A DNA stretch of 64,000 nt from Epiperipatus broadwayi. Taxonomy: Eukaryota; Onychophora; Udeonychophora; Euonychophora; Peripatidae. A model generated the notes under the pieces. That model ran no database searches, had not been told where the DNA came from, and saw only the letters and a list, made by a program, of their open reading frames with translations. The DNA lies in contig JAQFVV010012477.1 in the NCBI GenBank assembly GCA_028023455.1, forward strand, positions 3,125,865 to 3,189,864. Direction: 5' to 3'. Shown one piece after another: positions 49,931 to 59,559 of this stretch (the stretch's first letter is position 1; every line of letters begins with the position of its first letter). The translations under genes and the position numbers were made by a program.

Positions 49931-51057
49931 TCATCATCAACCATTTTTAATCATCTGCAGGATGAAGGTCTCTCCAAATTCAACCCATCTTCTCTGATCT
50001 CCACATCACCCTGGCACACTTTCTTATTTCATCCAAACATCTCCCATGTGGTTTCTTTCTGGATCTTTTACAATCTTTTGGAATCCAGTTTAAGATTTCA
50101 ATTGTCTATCTATTATCATCTCTTCTAGCAGGATTTTCAGCCCAACTCCACTTCAGTCTTTAAATTTTTTTAATGAGGTCAGTAGAACCTGTTTGTTCTC
50201 TTACCCATATATTGCATTTTCGATCTCTTCTTGTTATTCCTAACATACATCTCTCCATATTTCTTTGAGTGGTCAGAAGTCTCTGTATTCCTCTTCTATT
50301 AAATTTTCAAGTCTCAGATTCATAAGTAAGAACTGCTAAAACACATTTATTAAAAACCTTCCTTTTCAAAAACATAAGCATATCTCCTTTTAGTATTAAG
50401 TTATTTCTATCAAAAGCACTCCAACTAAGGTTAATTTTATCATTAATTTCATCCATTATGTTTCCATCTGTATTTATAATCAGACCAAAATATCTGTAGC
50501 TTTTAACTTCTTCTAACTCATCATAATTAATTTTTATTTTCATATTTTGAGAAAATCCATTAAACATTACTTTAGTCTTTTTAACATTTATTTATCTTTA
50601 GTCCTACTTTCATCTGATAACCCCTGCAGCATTTCCTCAGCTCTAAAGCATTATTTGCAGAAATAAATACATCATCTGCAAAATCTAAATGACTTAAATA
50701 ATCTCCATTTACTTTCACTCCTTTAGCTTCCGATTTTAATCCACAAAATACTTCTTGCAGCACTGCCTTAAAAAGTTTTGGAGATATGAAGACATCCTAT
50801 CTTACACCCTTCTCAATCTTGATTTTCCTAGTATCATTATGTAATGTGATTGTTGCTGATGCACTTTTATAAATATTCTTTAGCACATGACAATATCCTG
50901 GATGTATAACCTGATGATCCAATTTTTAATCACTTAAGAAATATTTATAGAATCAAATGCCTTTTTATAATCTACAAATCCAACGCATAATGGCAACTCA
51001 TATTTATTTATCCTTTATAACTTTCTTTATATCTGGATATGATCAACTGTAGTGAAA
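49931..51057 (-). mobile_element. RTE LINE, 3' half (reverse transcriptase C-terminus)
   Basis: The 3' tail is at 49931 (TATCATCATCAACC). On the minus strand, the reverse transcriptase catalytic box reads HLDFADDVFI (about 50660-50695), intact in its two Asp. Then come KINLSWSAF, LKRKVFNKCVL and LTYESET (50307-50400). This is the RTE signature pattern KR(K/R)VFNxCVLPVLTYGSETW. It is interrupted at about 51041-51057. The missing upstream part continues at 57214. Confidence 0.88.
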
Positions 51058-53756
51058 CAGTCATATCTATCTATTCTACTGTTTCACCTAATATATAATG
51101 TAGTAGTATTTCTTTATGTATAACTATACCCAAATCCTCATATATTATAATTATTTAATGCTAATATTGTACTAAAACAGGCTATTTTTAAACCTAAATG
51201 TACTAATCATGTATGGGTTCATATATTTAACATACAATAAAAGAAACATGTGTATATGTATAAAATTCAGTAAATGTGCGCATATATATTTCTATAGTAA
51301 ATAAATGGAAAATGCTTTGTATGTGTAACAAGAGACTACATATATGCAGGAAAGAATAATGTTAATAGAATTAAAACATTAGAAATCTCTTTATTTAGAA
51401 TATTTATTCTAAAAGTAATATTTTAAATTATATATATTTCTGCATGTATCGCTAAATTGTGTAATCGAGTTACATATATAACAAAATGTTTTTCATCTTT
51501 GGATTTGTTTTTCTAAAAAGGATGACTTCATAAAACTTAATCTTTCTTGCTGTATTATGATCTAGTTACAAATTTAAGAGTAAAAATAGATTTTAGAATA
51601 AAGTATGAATAAATTAACAAGGTTGACCAAAGGAATAAAACGTGATTGACTGAAGGAAAAACCCACCTGTAGAAAAATTAATCACAGTGGGATTCCACGA
51701 TTTCTTAGAAATGCAGTGAAGTAAAGAGAAAAACAAATCTAAAAGTACTATGATGGGGGGGGGGGTAAACGGATATATAAGTTACTTCAGCCATCTTTGA
51801 AGGCAGCTTAGAATTTTATTCTTAATCATTCACTGCAGATGCTTTTAAATTGGTAATGATGATGAAAGTGGGCTAGAATAGTAATTTACTTGCTTTCTAG
51901 ACCCCGTGACGGTCTACAAGATGTAGAGAGTGGAGAAGTAAGAGCTAACACCACCTAAAAGAATAATCCCTTAACATGAAGCCAGCTTGCCAGCACAGAA
52001 AAGATTGGGTAACAAATCCTCCTCAACTTAAAGTTAACTTTTCAACTAAAATTCATTAATTCCTAAAGGTAGCTATACCTATTAATTATGGCCAAAGTAA
52101 TAATGCATTTTAAACTTACCAGTTTAATGTAAATTTTATTTTCTTTATCTAAATCTCAAATCTTGCCTGATTTACTTTTTTACTCATTTACTTATTGATT
52201 TATTAGTTTAATTACTGATTTATTTATTGATTTGATTTATTAATTTAATTACTGATTTATTTATTGATTTGCTGATTTATTTCTGATTGATTTGGTTCAA
52301 CATATTTATTTTATTCTAAGTTATTAAAACTGATTTAGTTTTAACTTGCTTAATCGATTGATTTCAAATGATTTACTATAACTTATTACATGTAATTCTA
52401 AATGATTTATTTTTAAATGATAATTAAGTTTGTTATTTTACATATTTTAGCTTAATGATAACATTTGCTTTTATTAATTCTCGTAAACAGCTTAGTCTAT
52501 ATTAAACTGAATCAGTCAAATATAAACTAATTTCGTTTCAATTCCCTTTTAAACTAAGCTAAAACAAAACCAAATTTCAGATTCCACGTAACTTACATGA
52601 AATCGTATCTTTAAACTTATATTTCTTTTGGTTAAATCTATGCCAATTTTATTTTATTTCAGTTATGTATTTGTTTATGCTATATTTGTTCAAAATTGAG
52701 TTTTATTCTTAGTTAAATGATTAGTGAGAAGCGAATAAATATTCTCAGGCATATAATTTCACATTTATTAATGCACAAATGAAACTCCATTCTGAAAGGG
52801 ATAAAATGTCTTATTTAAGATATAATTAAAAGCTTACAGTTACTCTTAGATAGATTTGCTTTAAATGTGATATTGAACTAATATTTAGCCGAAGTGATAA
52901 AATACAACATAAAGCTATAACTTTATATCGTAATTATCCATAATATGCTGTTATCCTCTGTAGAATTATAAATGCCTATATAGATAGCTTTATAAATTAG
53001 ATTCATAAGCTTTCCTTAATAGCATAATTATAGATGCTATATAATGAACTGATCTACCATAGTTTCATGGAAAGAAACTATTGTTTAGCATCCTAATTTT
53101 TATTATATAATGATGTAGTCAGTGACATGAATGTGTCCTTAAGAAATTCTTAGGTGTATATACTTGTTGATGTATCATTTCTAATGGGCGTATGTGTAAG
53201 GACTACCTCAATACTCTTAGGTCAGACAACTACCTTCTTCAGACAGGTGTCAGATAAGTGCCACCCCATTCTGCATCCTTAGAACTGGAGCATGGGGATC
53301 CAGCAGATTTAATTAATTGTTTGATCATCTGGACTAAAGGTCTCTTATTCACAGCAAGGAGTAAGGTATAAAAGGGAACCGGTACTTGGTACAAATCCTG
53401 TGAAAAAGCACACATTCGAGATGCAAAGACTCAGATTGTATATTTTTTATATGCCTTGGTATCTGAAGTCTGATTGTCAATCATCAGTTCATCCTGCCAT
53501 AATAATTGTATCTTTCAGCTTTGATCTGAATTTGAATCTAATTTCATAGGCATATAAGCTATATAGAGAATATACTAATTATTCATGCTTAATAAAATAT
53601 TCTTTATAAATGTTAGTATTCACTTCTGCTAGCTCTAAAGCAAATCTAGATTCTGTTATATAGCATAAACTAGGCATAGATCATCATGAGCAAACTACAC
53701 TAATTCTTAACTTAATAAGCTCATGAAAACTGTAACCTAAAATGTATAAATCTTCA

Positions 53757-54124
53757 TCACCTGTGAGTGATAGACATATATATATATATATAGCAAGTAA
53801 AGTAAAATAAATTATTTGTAACATAAAAACTACAATCACCTGGGAGTGATTGGAAATGCTATATATATAAACAATAAATGCTTATATCCAAAACCATCAC
53901 CTGGGATTGATATACATATATGTGACAAGTAAAATAAATTAACTGATTTGTAACTAGAAAATTAATATCACCTGCAAGTGATTTTAAATGTCATATATAT
54001 ATAAGTAAACCAAAGCTACCTGTAACTCAGTAAAACATAAATGATTAAATCCAAAATCATCACCTGTGTGTGAACCAAAACTTAAATGTTAAATTGTATC
54101 CCTAACTTAATCACCTGCATGTGA
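53757..54124 (+). repeat. Array of six TCACCTGNNNGTGA small hairpin motifs
   Basis: Motifs lie at 53757, 53836, 53897, 53968, 54060 and 54111. Each is TCAC-CTGNNN-GTGA or one base off (third: ATTGA), a mini-palindrome with an E-box CACCTG inside. Intervening sequence repeats loosely (AAGTAAAATAAATTA, TTTGTAAC, TATATATATA), with every second motif about 132-140 bp apart, so this is a degenerate tandem array. The function is unknown. Confidence 0.8.
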
Positions 54125-54343
54125 GACAATCCATATAATCATTGCAATTATTATTTCATTTATTAATTTTATTATTTGGCTTTCATTAAATTCTTTTAAA
54201 TTTAACTTCTGCTTAGTGTCTCAATGTTGGTCATTGTTAAGTCATTATTGATTAGTAAACAGTGAGGATTGCCAATTCCTCTACAAGCTTTATGATAAGT
54301 GCTTAGCCAGAGCCAGCACTTAAAATACCTCTGTCAGGAACCC

Positions 54344-54402
54344 CTTCCCAAACCCCTGACCATGGTTTCGTGCTTTGGCACTCCTCAGAGAGGTGTCAGG
54401 GT
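54344..54402 (-). ncRNA. Hammerhead ribozyme, unit L1, core intact
   Basis: Minus strand. Stem I inner part is ACCTCT/AGGGGT (6 pairs, one G-U). The core CTGAGGA is the complement of 54382-54388. Stem II is GTGC-CAAA-GCAC, then GAAA. Stem III AC/GT encloses CATG (or ACC/GGT around AT), with cleavage after GTC (complement of 54358-54360). The sequence is the same as unit R4 on the plus strand. Confidence 0.8.
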
Positions 54403-54778
54403 AGGTTTAGACACTAGATCTAAAAATACCAACCCAAAGCTAAGCACTTAGCAAAAATTTATCTATTGAGTGGAAAATCTGAAATTTTCAGACATGTACA
54501 TGTCTTCAAACCCAGCTATACAACTCAAATAGCTATATGGGGCTGATAGATCTTCAGCCATACCAAATATTAGTAGTCATAGCAATATAAAATTGCATAA
54601 GACTTTTGGCAGAGACTATAAATAGTCAAAATAAGAGTCATAGACAATTCATAGATCACATGACCCTATCTTTTAAGCTTCTAAGTTATAAACAGTGAGG
54701 ATTTCCAATTTCTCTACAAGCTTTATGATAAATTATAAGCCAGAGCCAGCACTTAAAATATCTCTGTCAGGAACCCCT

Positions 54779-54835
54779 CCCCAAACCCCTGACAATGGTT
54801 TCGTGCTTTGGCACTCCTCAGAGAGGTGTCAGGGT
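54779..54835 (-). ncRNA. Hammerhead ribozyme, unit L2, core intact
   Basis: Minus strand. The core CTGAGGA is the complement of 54815-54821, with stem II GTGC-CAAA-GCAC, GAAA, and stem III AC-CATT-GT with cleavage after GTC (complement of 54791-54793). It differs from L1 by one stem III loop base only. Confidence 0.78.
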
Positions 54836-56267
54836 AGGTTCAGACACTAGATCTAAAAATACCAACCCAAAGCTAAGCACTTAGCTAAAAGTTATCTATT
54901 GAGAGGAAAATCTGAAATTTTCAGACATCTACATGTCTTCAAACCCAGCTATCCAACTCAAATAGCTATATGGGGCTGATAGATCTTCAGCCATACCATA
55001 TATTAGTAGTCATAGCAATATAAAATTGCATAAGACTTTTGGCAGAGACTATAAATAGTCAAAATAAGAGTCATAGATCAATTCATAGATCACATGACCC
55101 TATCTCTTAAGCTTGTAAGTTATAAACAGTGAGGATTGCCAATTCCTTTACAAGCTTTATGATAAATGCTTAGCCAGAGCCAACACTTAAAATATCTCTG
55201 TCAGGAACCCCTCCCCAAACCCCTGACCATGGTTTCATGCTTTGGCACTTCCTCACTTTTATAACTTAAACTAGAGATAGTGTCAGGTAGGATCTATGAC
55301 ATTGATCTAAAGACTCTTTTTTACATGCCACAACCCAAAGCTATCACCTTAGCTAAATTTGAGTTGGATACTGGGTTTGAAGACATTGTAAATGTCCTGA
55401 AATTTTCAGATTTTCCACTATATAGATAACTTTTGCCAAGTGCTAAGCTTTGGGTTGGTTTTTTAGATCTGACCAACCCCCCTCTTTGGGAGTTAAATAA
55501 CCTGGTTGGGGTTTGGGGGGGGGTTTTTTTTTCAAAGCGTACAGTAATGCAATTCTCAAATAGCTGAAGAGATAGGGTCATGTGATCTATGAGATCTTGA
55601 TCTATACCTATTTTGACTATTTATAGTCTTTGCTAAAAAGTGCTTATGCAATTTTGATATTCCTATGACTACTAATATATGGTATGGCTGAAGATCTATT
55701 AGCCCCATATATCTATTTGAGTCCTATATCTGGAGACTTGTAGATGTCTGAAAAACATTGAGATTTTCCACTCAATAGATAACTTTTAGCTAAGTGTAGC
55801 TTTGCATTGATTTAGATGCTTAGGTCTGAACCTACCTTGACACCTCTCTGTGAGGAGTGCCACAGCCCAAAACCCATGGTCAGAAGTTTGGGGAGGGGTT
55901 CCTGACAGAGATATTTTAAGTGCTGGCTCTGGCTATGCATTTATCATAAAGCTTGTAGAGGAATTGGCAATCCTCACTGCTTATAACTTACAAGCTTAAG
56001 AGATAGGCTCATGTGATCTATGAATTGATCTATGACTATTATTTTGACTATTTATAGTCTCTGCCAAAAGACTTATGCAATTTTATATTGCTATGACTAC
56101 TAATATATGGTATGGCTGAAAATCTATCAGCCCCATATAGCTATTTGAATTGGATAGCTGAGTTTGAAGACATGTAGATGTCTGAAAATTTCAGATTTTT
56201 CCACTCAATAGATAACTTTTAGCTAAGTGCTTAGCTTTGGGTTGGTATTTTTAGATCTGGTGTCTGA

Positions 56268-56331
56268 ACCTGCCCTGACACCTCTCTGAGAAGTGCCAAA
56301 GCATGAAACCATGGTCAGGGGTTTGGGGAGA
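56268..56331 (+). ncRNA. Hammerhead ribozyme, unit R3, core G lost
   Basis: The core reads CTGAGAA (56286-56292) instead of CTGAGGA. The invariant G8, the general-acid position, is A, so it should be inactive. Stem II is GTGC-CAAA-GCAT (CpG decay turned the last pair into G-U). GAAA and GGTC are kept. Confidence 0.72.
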
Positions 56332-56701
56332 GGTTCCTGACAGAGATATTTTAAGTGCTGGCTCTGGCTAAGCATTTATCATAAAGCTTGTAGAGGAATT
56401 GGAAATCCTCACTGTGTATAACTTACAAGCTTAAGAGATAGGGTCATGTGATCTATGAATTGATCTATGACTCTTATTTTGACTATTTATAGTCTCTGCC
56501 AAAAGTCTTATGCAAATTTTATATTGCTATGACTACTAATATATGGTGTGGCTGAAGATATATCAGCCCCATATAGCTATTTGAGTTGGATAGCTGGGTT
56601 TGAAGACATGTAGATGTCTGAAAATTTCAGATTTTCCACTCAATAGATAACTTTTAGCTAAGTGCTAAGCTTTGGGTTGGTATTTTTAGATCTAGTGTCT
56701 G

Positions 56702-56765
56702 AACCTACCCTGACACCTCTCTGAGGAGTGCCAAAGCACGAAACCATGGTCAGGGGTTTGGGGAG
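56702..56765 (+). ncRNA. Hammerhead ribozyme, unit R4, core intact
   Basis: Stem I 5' strand is CCCTGACACCTCT (to 56720) with 3' strand AGGGGTTTGGGG (56752-56763). Inner pairs are ACCTCT/AGGGGT and outer pairs CCC/GGG around an internal loop. The core is CTGAGGA (56721-56727), stem II GTGC-CAAA-GCAC (56728-56739), then GAAA (56740-56743). Stem III is AC-CATG-GT, with predicted cleavage after GTC at 56751. All invariant core bases (CUGANGA, GAAA, UH) are present. Activity is inferred, not tested. Confidence 0.82.
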
Positions 56766-57213
56766 GAGTTCCTGACAGAGATATTTTAAGTGCTGACTCT
56801 GGCTAAGCATTTATCATAAAGCTTGTAGAGGAATTGGCAATCCTCACTGTTTATAACTTACAAGCTTAAGAGATAGGGTCATGTGATCTATGAATTGATC
56901 TATGACTCTTATTTTGACTATTATTGATTAGTTATTGATAAATTATGTCTAAGCCACATGACATCTATATAGCTATACTGTTTAAAATGTTAGTATCCCA
57001 TTGCCTTATGTATTACCGCTGTTGTACTGCCGGCACATGATGAAAGAGAATACTGCTGTGGCATCATATATGCCATCCATAAGGTTGTAAATCTTTGAGC
57101 ATTAGTAAAGGAACTGGAGCTATAACAGATACACGGTCTCCACCACCTTATGCTGGTTAGCCTTGGGATGATTTACTAAAACTCTGGATTTTGTTGCGCA
57201 AATGTACAAATTT

Positions 57214-58708
57214 GATCATTACAGTATTAAAAGCACTTTTAAATCAGGTTTGTTCTTTTGGTTGGTGGAAATCCAATGTTCTCTGTAGATGAGTTGTAAT
57301 TGTCTTAGTAAAAATTTTGTATAAAACTGCTAAAAGGCTGATAGGTCTGTAATTTTTAGTGTGTTCTTTATCACTTTTTTAAATATTAATATTAATACTG
57401 CATTTTTCCAATCATCTGGTATACATTTATCATTTAGACATTTGGTATATAACTTTGCTATTTTTTTTCTGTTCTTCACCTGCTTCTTTTAATATATCAA
57501 TTATAATTCCATCATTACCTGAAGCCTTTATAAATTTAATTGCATATCTCACTTTTTCATTTAAAATTCTGGGAAATTTGGAAGATATAATAAATATAGG
57601 ATGTACTTGCACTTTATTACTATATAATTCTTGATCTACCCATTTCATGATGTCATCTCTCTTTTTAGTAATAATTTCATATTTTTTTCTTATTGCAGAT
57701 ATAAATTTCCTACCAATACCAAAATGTTGTTTTACACTCTTGAGACTTTTATTCTCTTCATATCATTTTCCACTCTTTTCCATACCATTTTACAAAATTC
57801 AAGGTATTCAATTCTTTTTAATGCATCATTTTTGTATATCCTCATATTCCTTATTTTCTTCATAAATTCTCTAGTCTCGGTAGAATTTTTATTGGTCAAT
57901 TGCTGCTGTTTTCTACCAGCTACCTTTGTTGCAGTTTTTAAAAGTTTATCAGTTATTTTCTTATTAATTTCATTCAAATCTGAATCATGTTCAAATTCTA
58001 CTAATACTTGAAACTAATTTATAAGTTCTAATTTAAATTCATCAAAATGTTTCTGAAGATTAGGAATGTCAACTGTAAATATTATTTTTCTTAATAGTTG
58101 TTGGCTCTCTAGTTTTGCATTAACATATATCTTACATCTTACTAATCGATGATCACTTCCTGTGTTAAATTTATTAAGAACATTACAATCTTGAAATATG
58201 TATTTTATGTTAGTCAAAATATAATCCAATTCTGCTATACCTTTATTTGGATGCTTCCATGTCCATTTTCTTTTAACATTTTTCTCAAAAAAAAAAAAAA
58301 GAATTCATATTTTTTTTTCTTTTTCTGCAAACTGCACAAATCTATGTTTTCTCTCCATTCTATTACTATAACCAAAATTACTTACAGTATTTTGTTGTTT
58401 ACCAATTCTAGCATTAAAGTCTTCCATAACAATTTTAAAAAGCCTTTTGTACATCCATATAAAAACCTTCTACTACTTCATCACTATGAGGACTTATTGA
58501 TGCATAAATATGAATTATCTGCATTTGGTATCTGCTATTAAGATGTAAAACTAATCTTCCCACACTGTCTGATACATCATCAATCTCCACAATGTTGTTC
58601 TACCATTTTTTATTTATAATGAATCCTATTCCACTTATATATCTAATATTTTGCCTTTATAGTAGAATACATGTTCACTTTTTAAATCAATTGTCTCTTC
58701 ACCTTTTA
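57214..58708 (-). mobile_element. RTE LINE, 5' half (endonuclease C-terminus to reverse transcriptase start), 5' truncated
   Basis: On the minus strand the endonuclease end is readable as MDYILTNIKYIFQDC and TGSDHRLVRCKI (58014-58229); SDHRLV is the conserved C-terminal catalytic motif of the endonuclease. Next is the linker MNEINKKITDKL...KVAGRK (57732-57977), then KWVDQELYSN and ASGNDGIIIDILKEAG (57470-57560), the reverse transcriptase finger motif. The 5' end is at about 58708, where homology with copy 1 stops inside the endonuclease. The sequence continues the half at 49.93-51.06 kb, so together they form one truncated LINE. Confidence 0.87.
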
Positions 58709-58960
58709 GACCATTAATAAGAGTGGGATTTTACCCTTATTAATAAAAAGAAGTTGCCTTGACAACAGATAAAAATTGTTGATTGTTATTGATGTTGGGA
58801 TTGTCTAAGTGTTGATTGATTTTTAATGAATACTTATAATCTCATTTAGCTTTGAGCATTATTAAATTTATTATTTAAGTAATACATTGGGTGCAATTTG
58901 AAATTTATAATTGCAATTTGTAATGTTATAATTGACCATTTATTAGTCTGCATTGAAACA
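58709..58960. repeat. Repeat F, right part (F2-F0), interrupted by the LINE
   Basis: It begins AGACCATTAATAAGAGTGG (F2), runs through ATTGTTGATTGTTATTGAT and TCTAAGTGTTGATTG, and then enters F0 (58848-58955: CTTTGAGCATTATTAA, TTATTTAAGTAATAC, CATTTATTAGTCTGCATT). F0 is thus present on both sides of the LINE, meaning F itself is a tandem or circularly permuted unit. Confidence 0.75.
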
Positions 58961-59559
58961 GTAAGATTCATATTCGAATCTTAAGTTTCACCTTTTTCTG
59001 TCGTCTCTCACTGACCGATCTATCCCGCCCAAATTTAAACTTTTTGGTATTGAATTGTGTATGTAGCAATCTTAGAAATGTATAAATATGTGTAGAATTC
59101 AGCATAAACATGCACACATTTGGATCTCAAATTAAACGCAATAAATAGGGATAAAATAATATAATTTATATTTCTTTTAGTTATATAATTTTGTATAATT
59201 TTAATCATTTATTTTGCATTATAAAGTTCGTATTTATTGCTTTGTTTAAATTTCATTTAATAATAATTCTAAAAATATCTGATGTAATATTTAATTAAAA
59301 GTTAAAATAATCTTATGTTCCCTTTTTGTCTTTGAAATTGAAAAGCATCGGTCAGTGATAGATATTAGATTAATTAAAGAAAAATTCCCCAAAGTATAAT
59401 TAGTAAATGTAAAATGTAAACAATAGAACGGCAGCTTTCTTTAATTAAAAACCAAGTAAATGCATTGATTATCCTCAGGGCAGATTAAATAGAATCTAAA
59501 AATATCTTAACAAAAATGTGAAAGATCAAGATAAAAAAAGAGGCCATCTTAGACTTGCT
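58961..59559. other. AT-rich spacer, nothing recognised
   Basis: Short frames only. No shared repeats were seen after the end of F0. Confidence 0.45.

Larger units (their letters stand above)
54244..56932. mobile_element. Inverted array of 433-bp hammerhead units (retrozyme-like), 13-bp target duplication
   Basis: The perfect direct repeat ATTATTGATTAGT (54244-54256 and 56920-56932) flanks the array 54257-56919. Units in minus orientation start at 54258, 54691 and 55125 (433-434 bp spacing). Units in plus orientation end at 55981, 56415 and 56851 (434-436 bp). The turning point, about 55240-55560, is scrambled. Each unit has landmarks GCTTGTAGAGGAATTGGCAA, GTGCTGGCTCTGGCTA, the hammerhead, CTAAGTGCT(T/A)AGC, AAATTTCAGA and CATATAGCTATTTGA. 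Metazoan retrozymes are tandem, LTR-less hammerhead units of about 170-400 bp with short target duplications. The tandem part and the duplication fit; the inverted order does not. No protein is coded. Confidence 0.85.
51058..57213. mobile_element. 6.16-kb insertion of unknown type splitting the LINE
   Basis: The LINE sequence stops at GATCAACTGTAGTGAAA (51041-51057) and resumes with the homologous GATCATTACAGTATTAAAA (57214-57232). The two align to the same stretch of copy 1 (about 4225-4243), so they may be an eroded target-site duplication of about 17 bp. The inserted DNA is AT-rich and has no long coding frame. It includes a G-run (51750-51759), a TGATTTATT-type degenerate repeat (52185-52300), a CACCTG hairpin array (53757-54124), the hammerhead array (54.26-56.92 kb), and moderately GC-richer ends at 53220-53440 and 57000-57200. 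A 10-bp hairpin GTGAAACAGT/ACTGTTTCAC sits at its left edge (51052-51087). No terminal repeats were recognised. Confidence 0.65.

Noticed and set aside
53220-53450. GC-richer segment with TATAAAAG as a host promoter
   Set aside because: It lies inside a LINE-splitting insertion, with no reading frame or exon following.
53757-54124. CRISPR-like array
   Set aside because: The repeats are 14 bp, spacing is irregular, spacers resemble each other, and the DNA is animal.
58149-58541. 130-codon plus-strand open frame
   Set aside because: It is antisense to the RTE endonuclease and crosses poly-A tracts.
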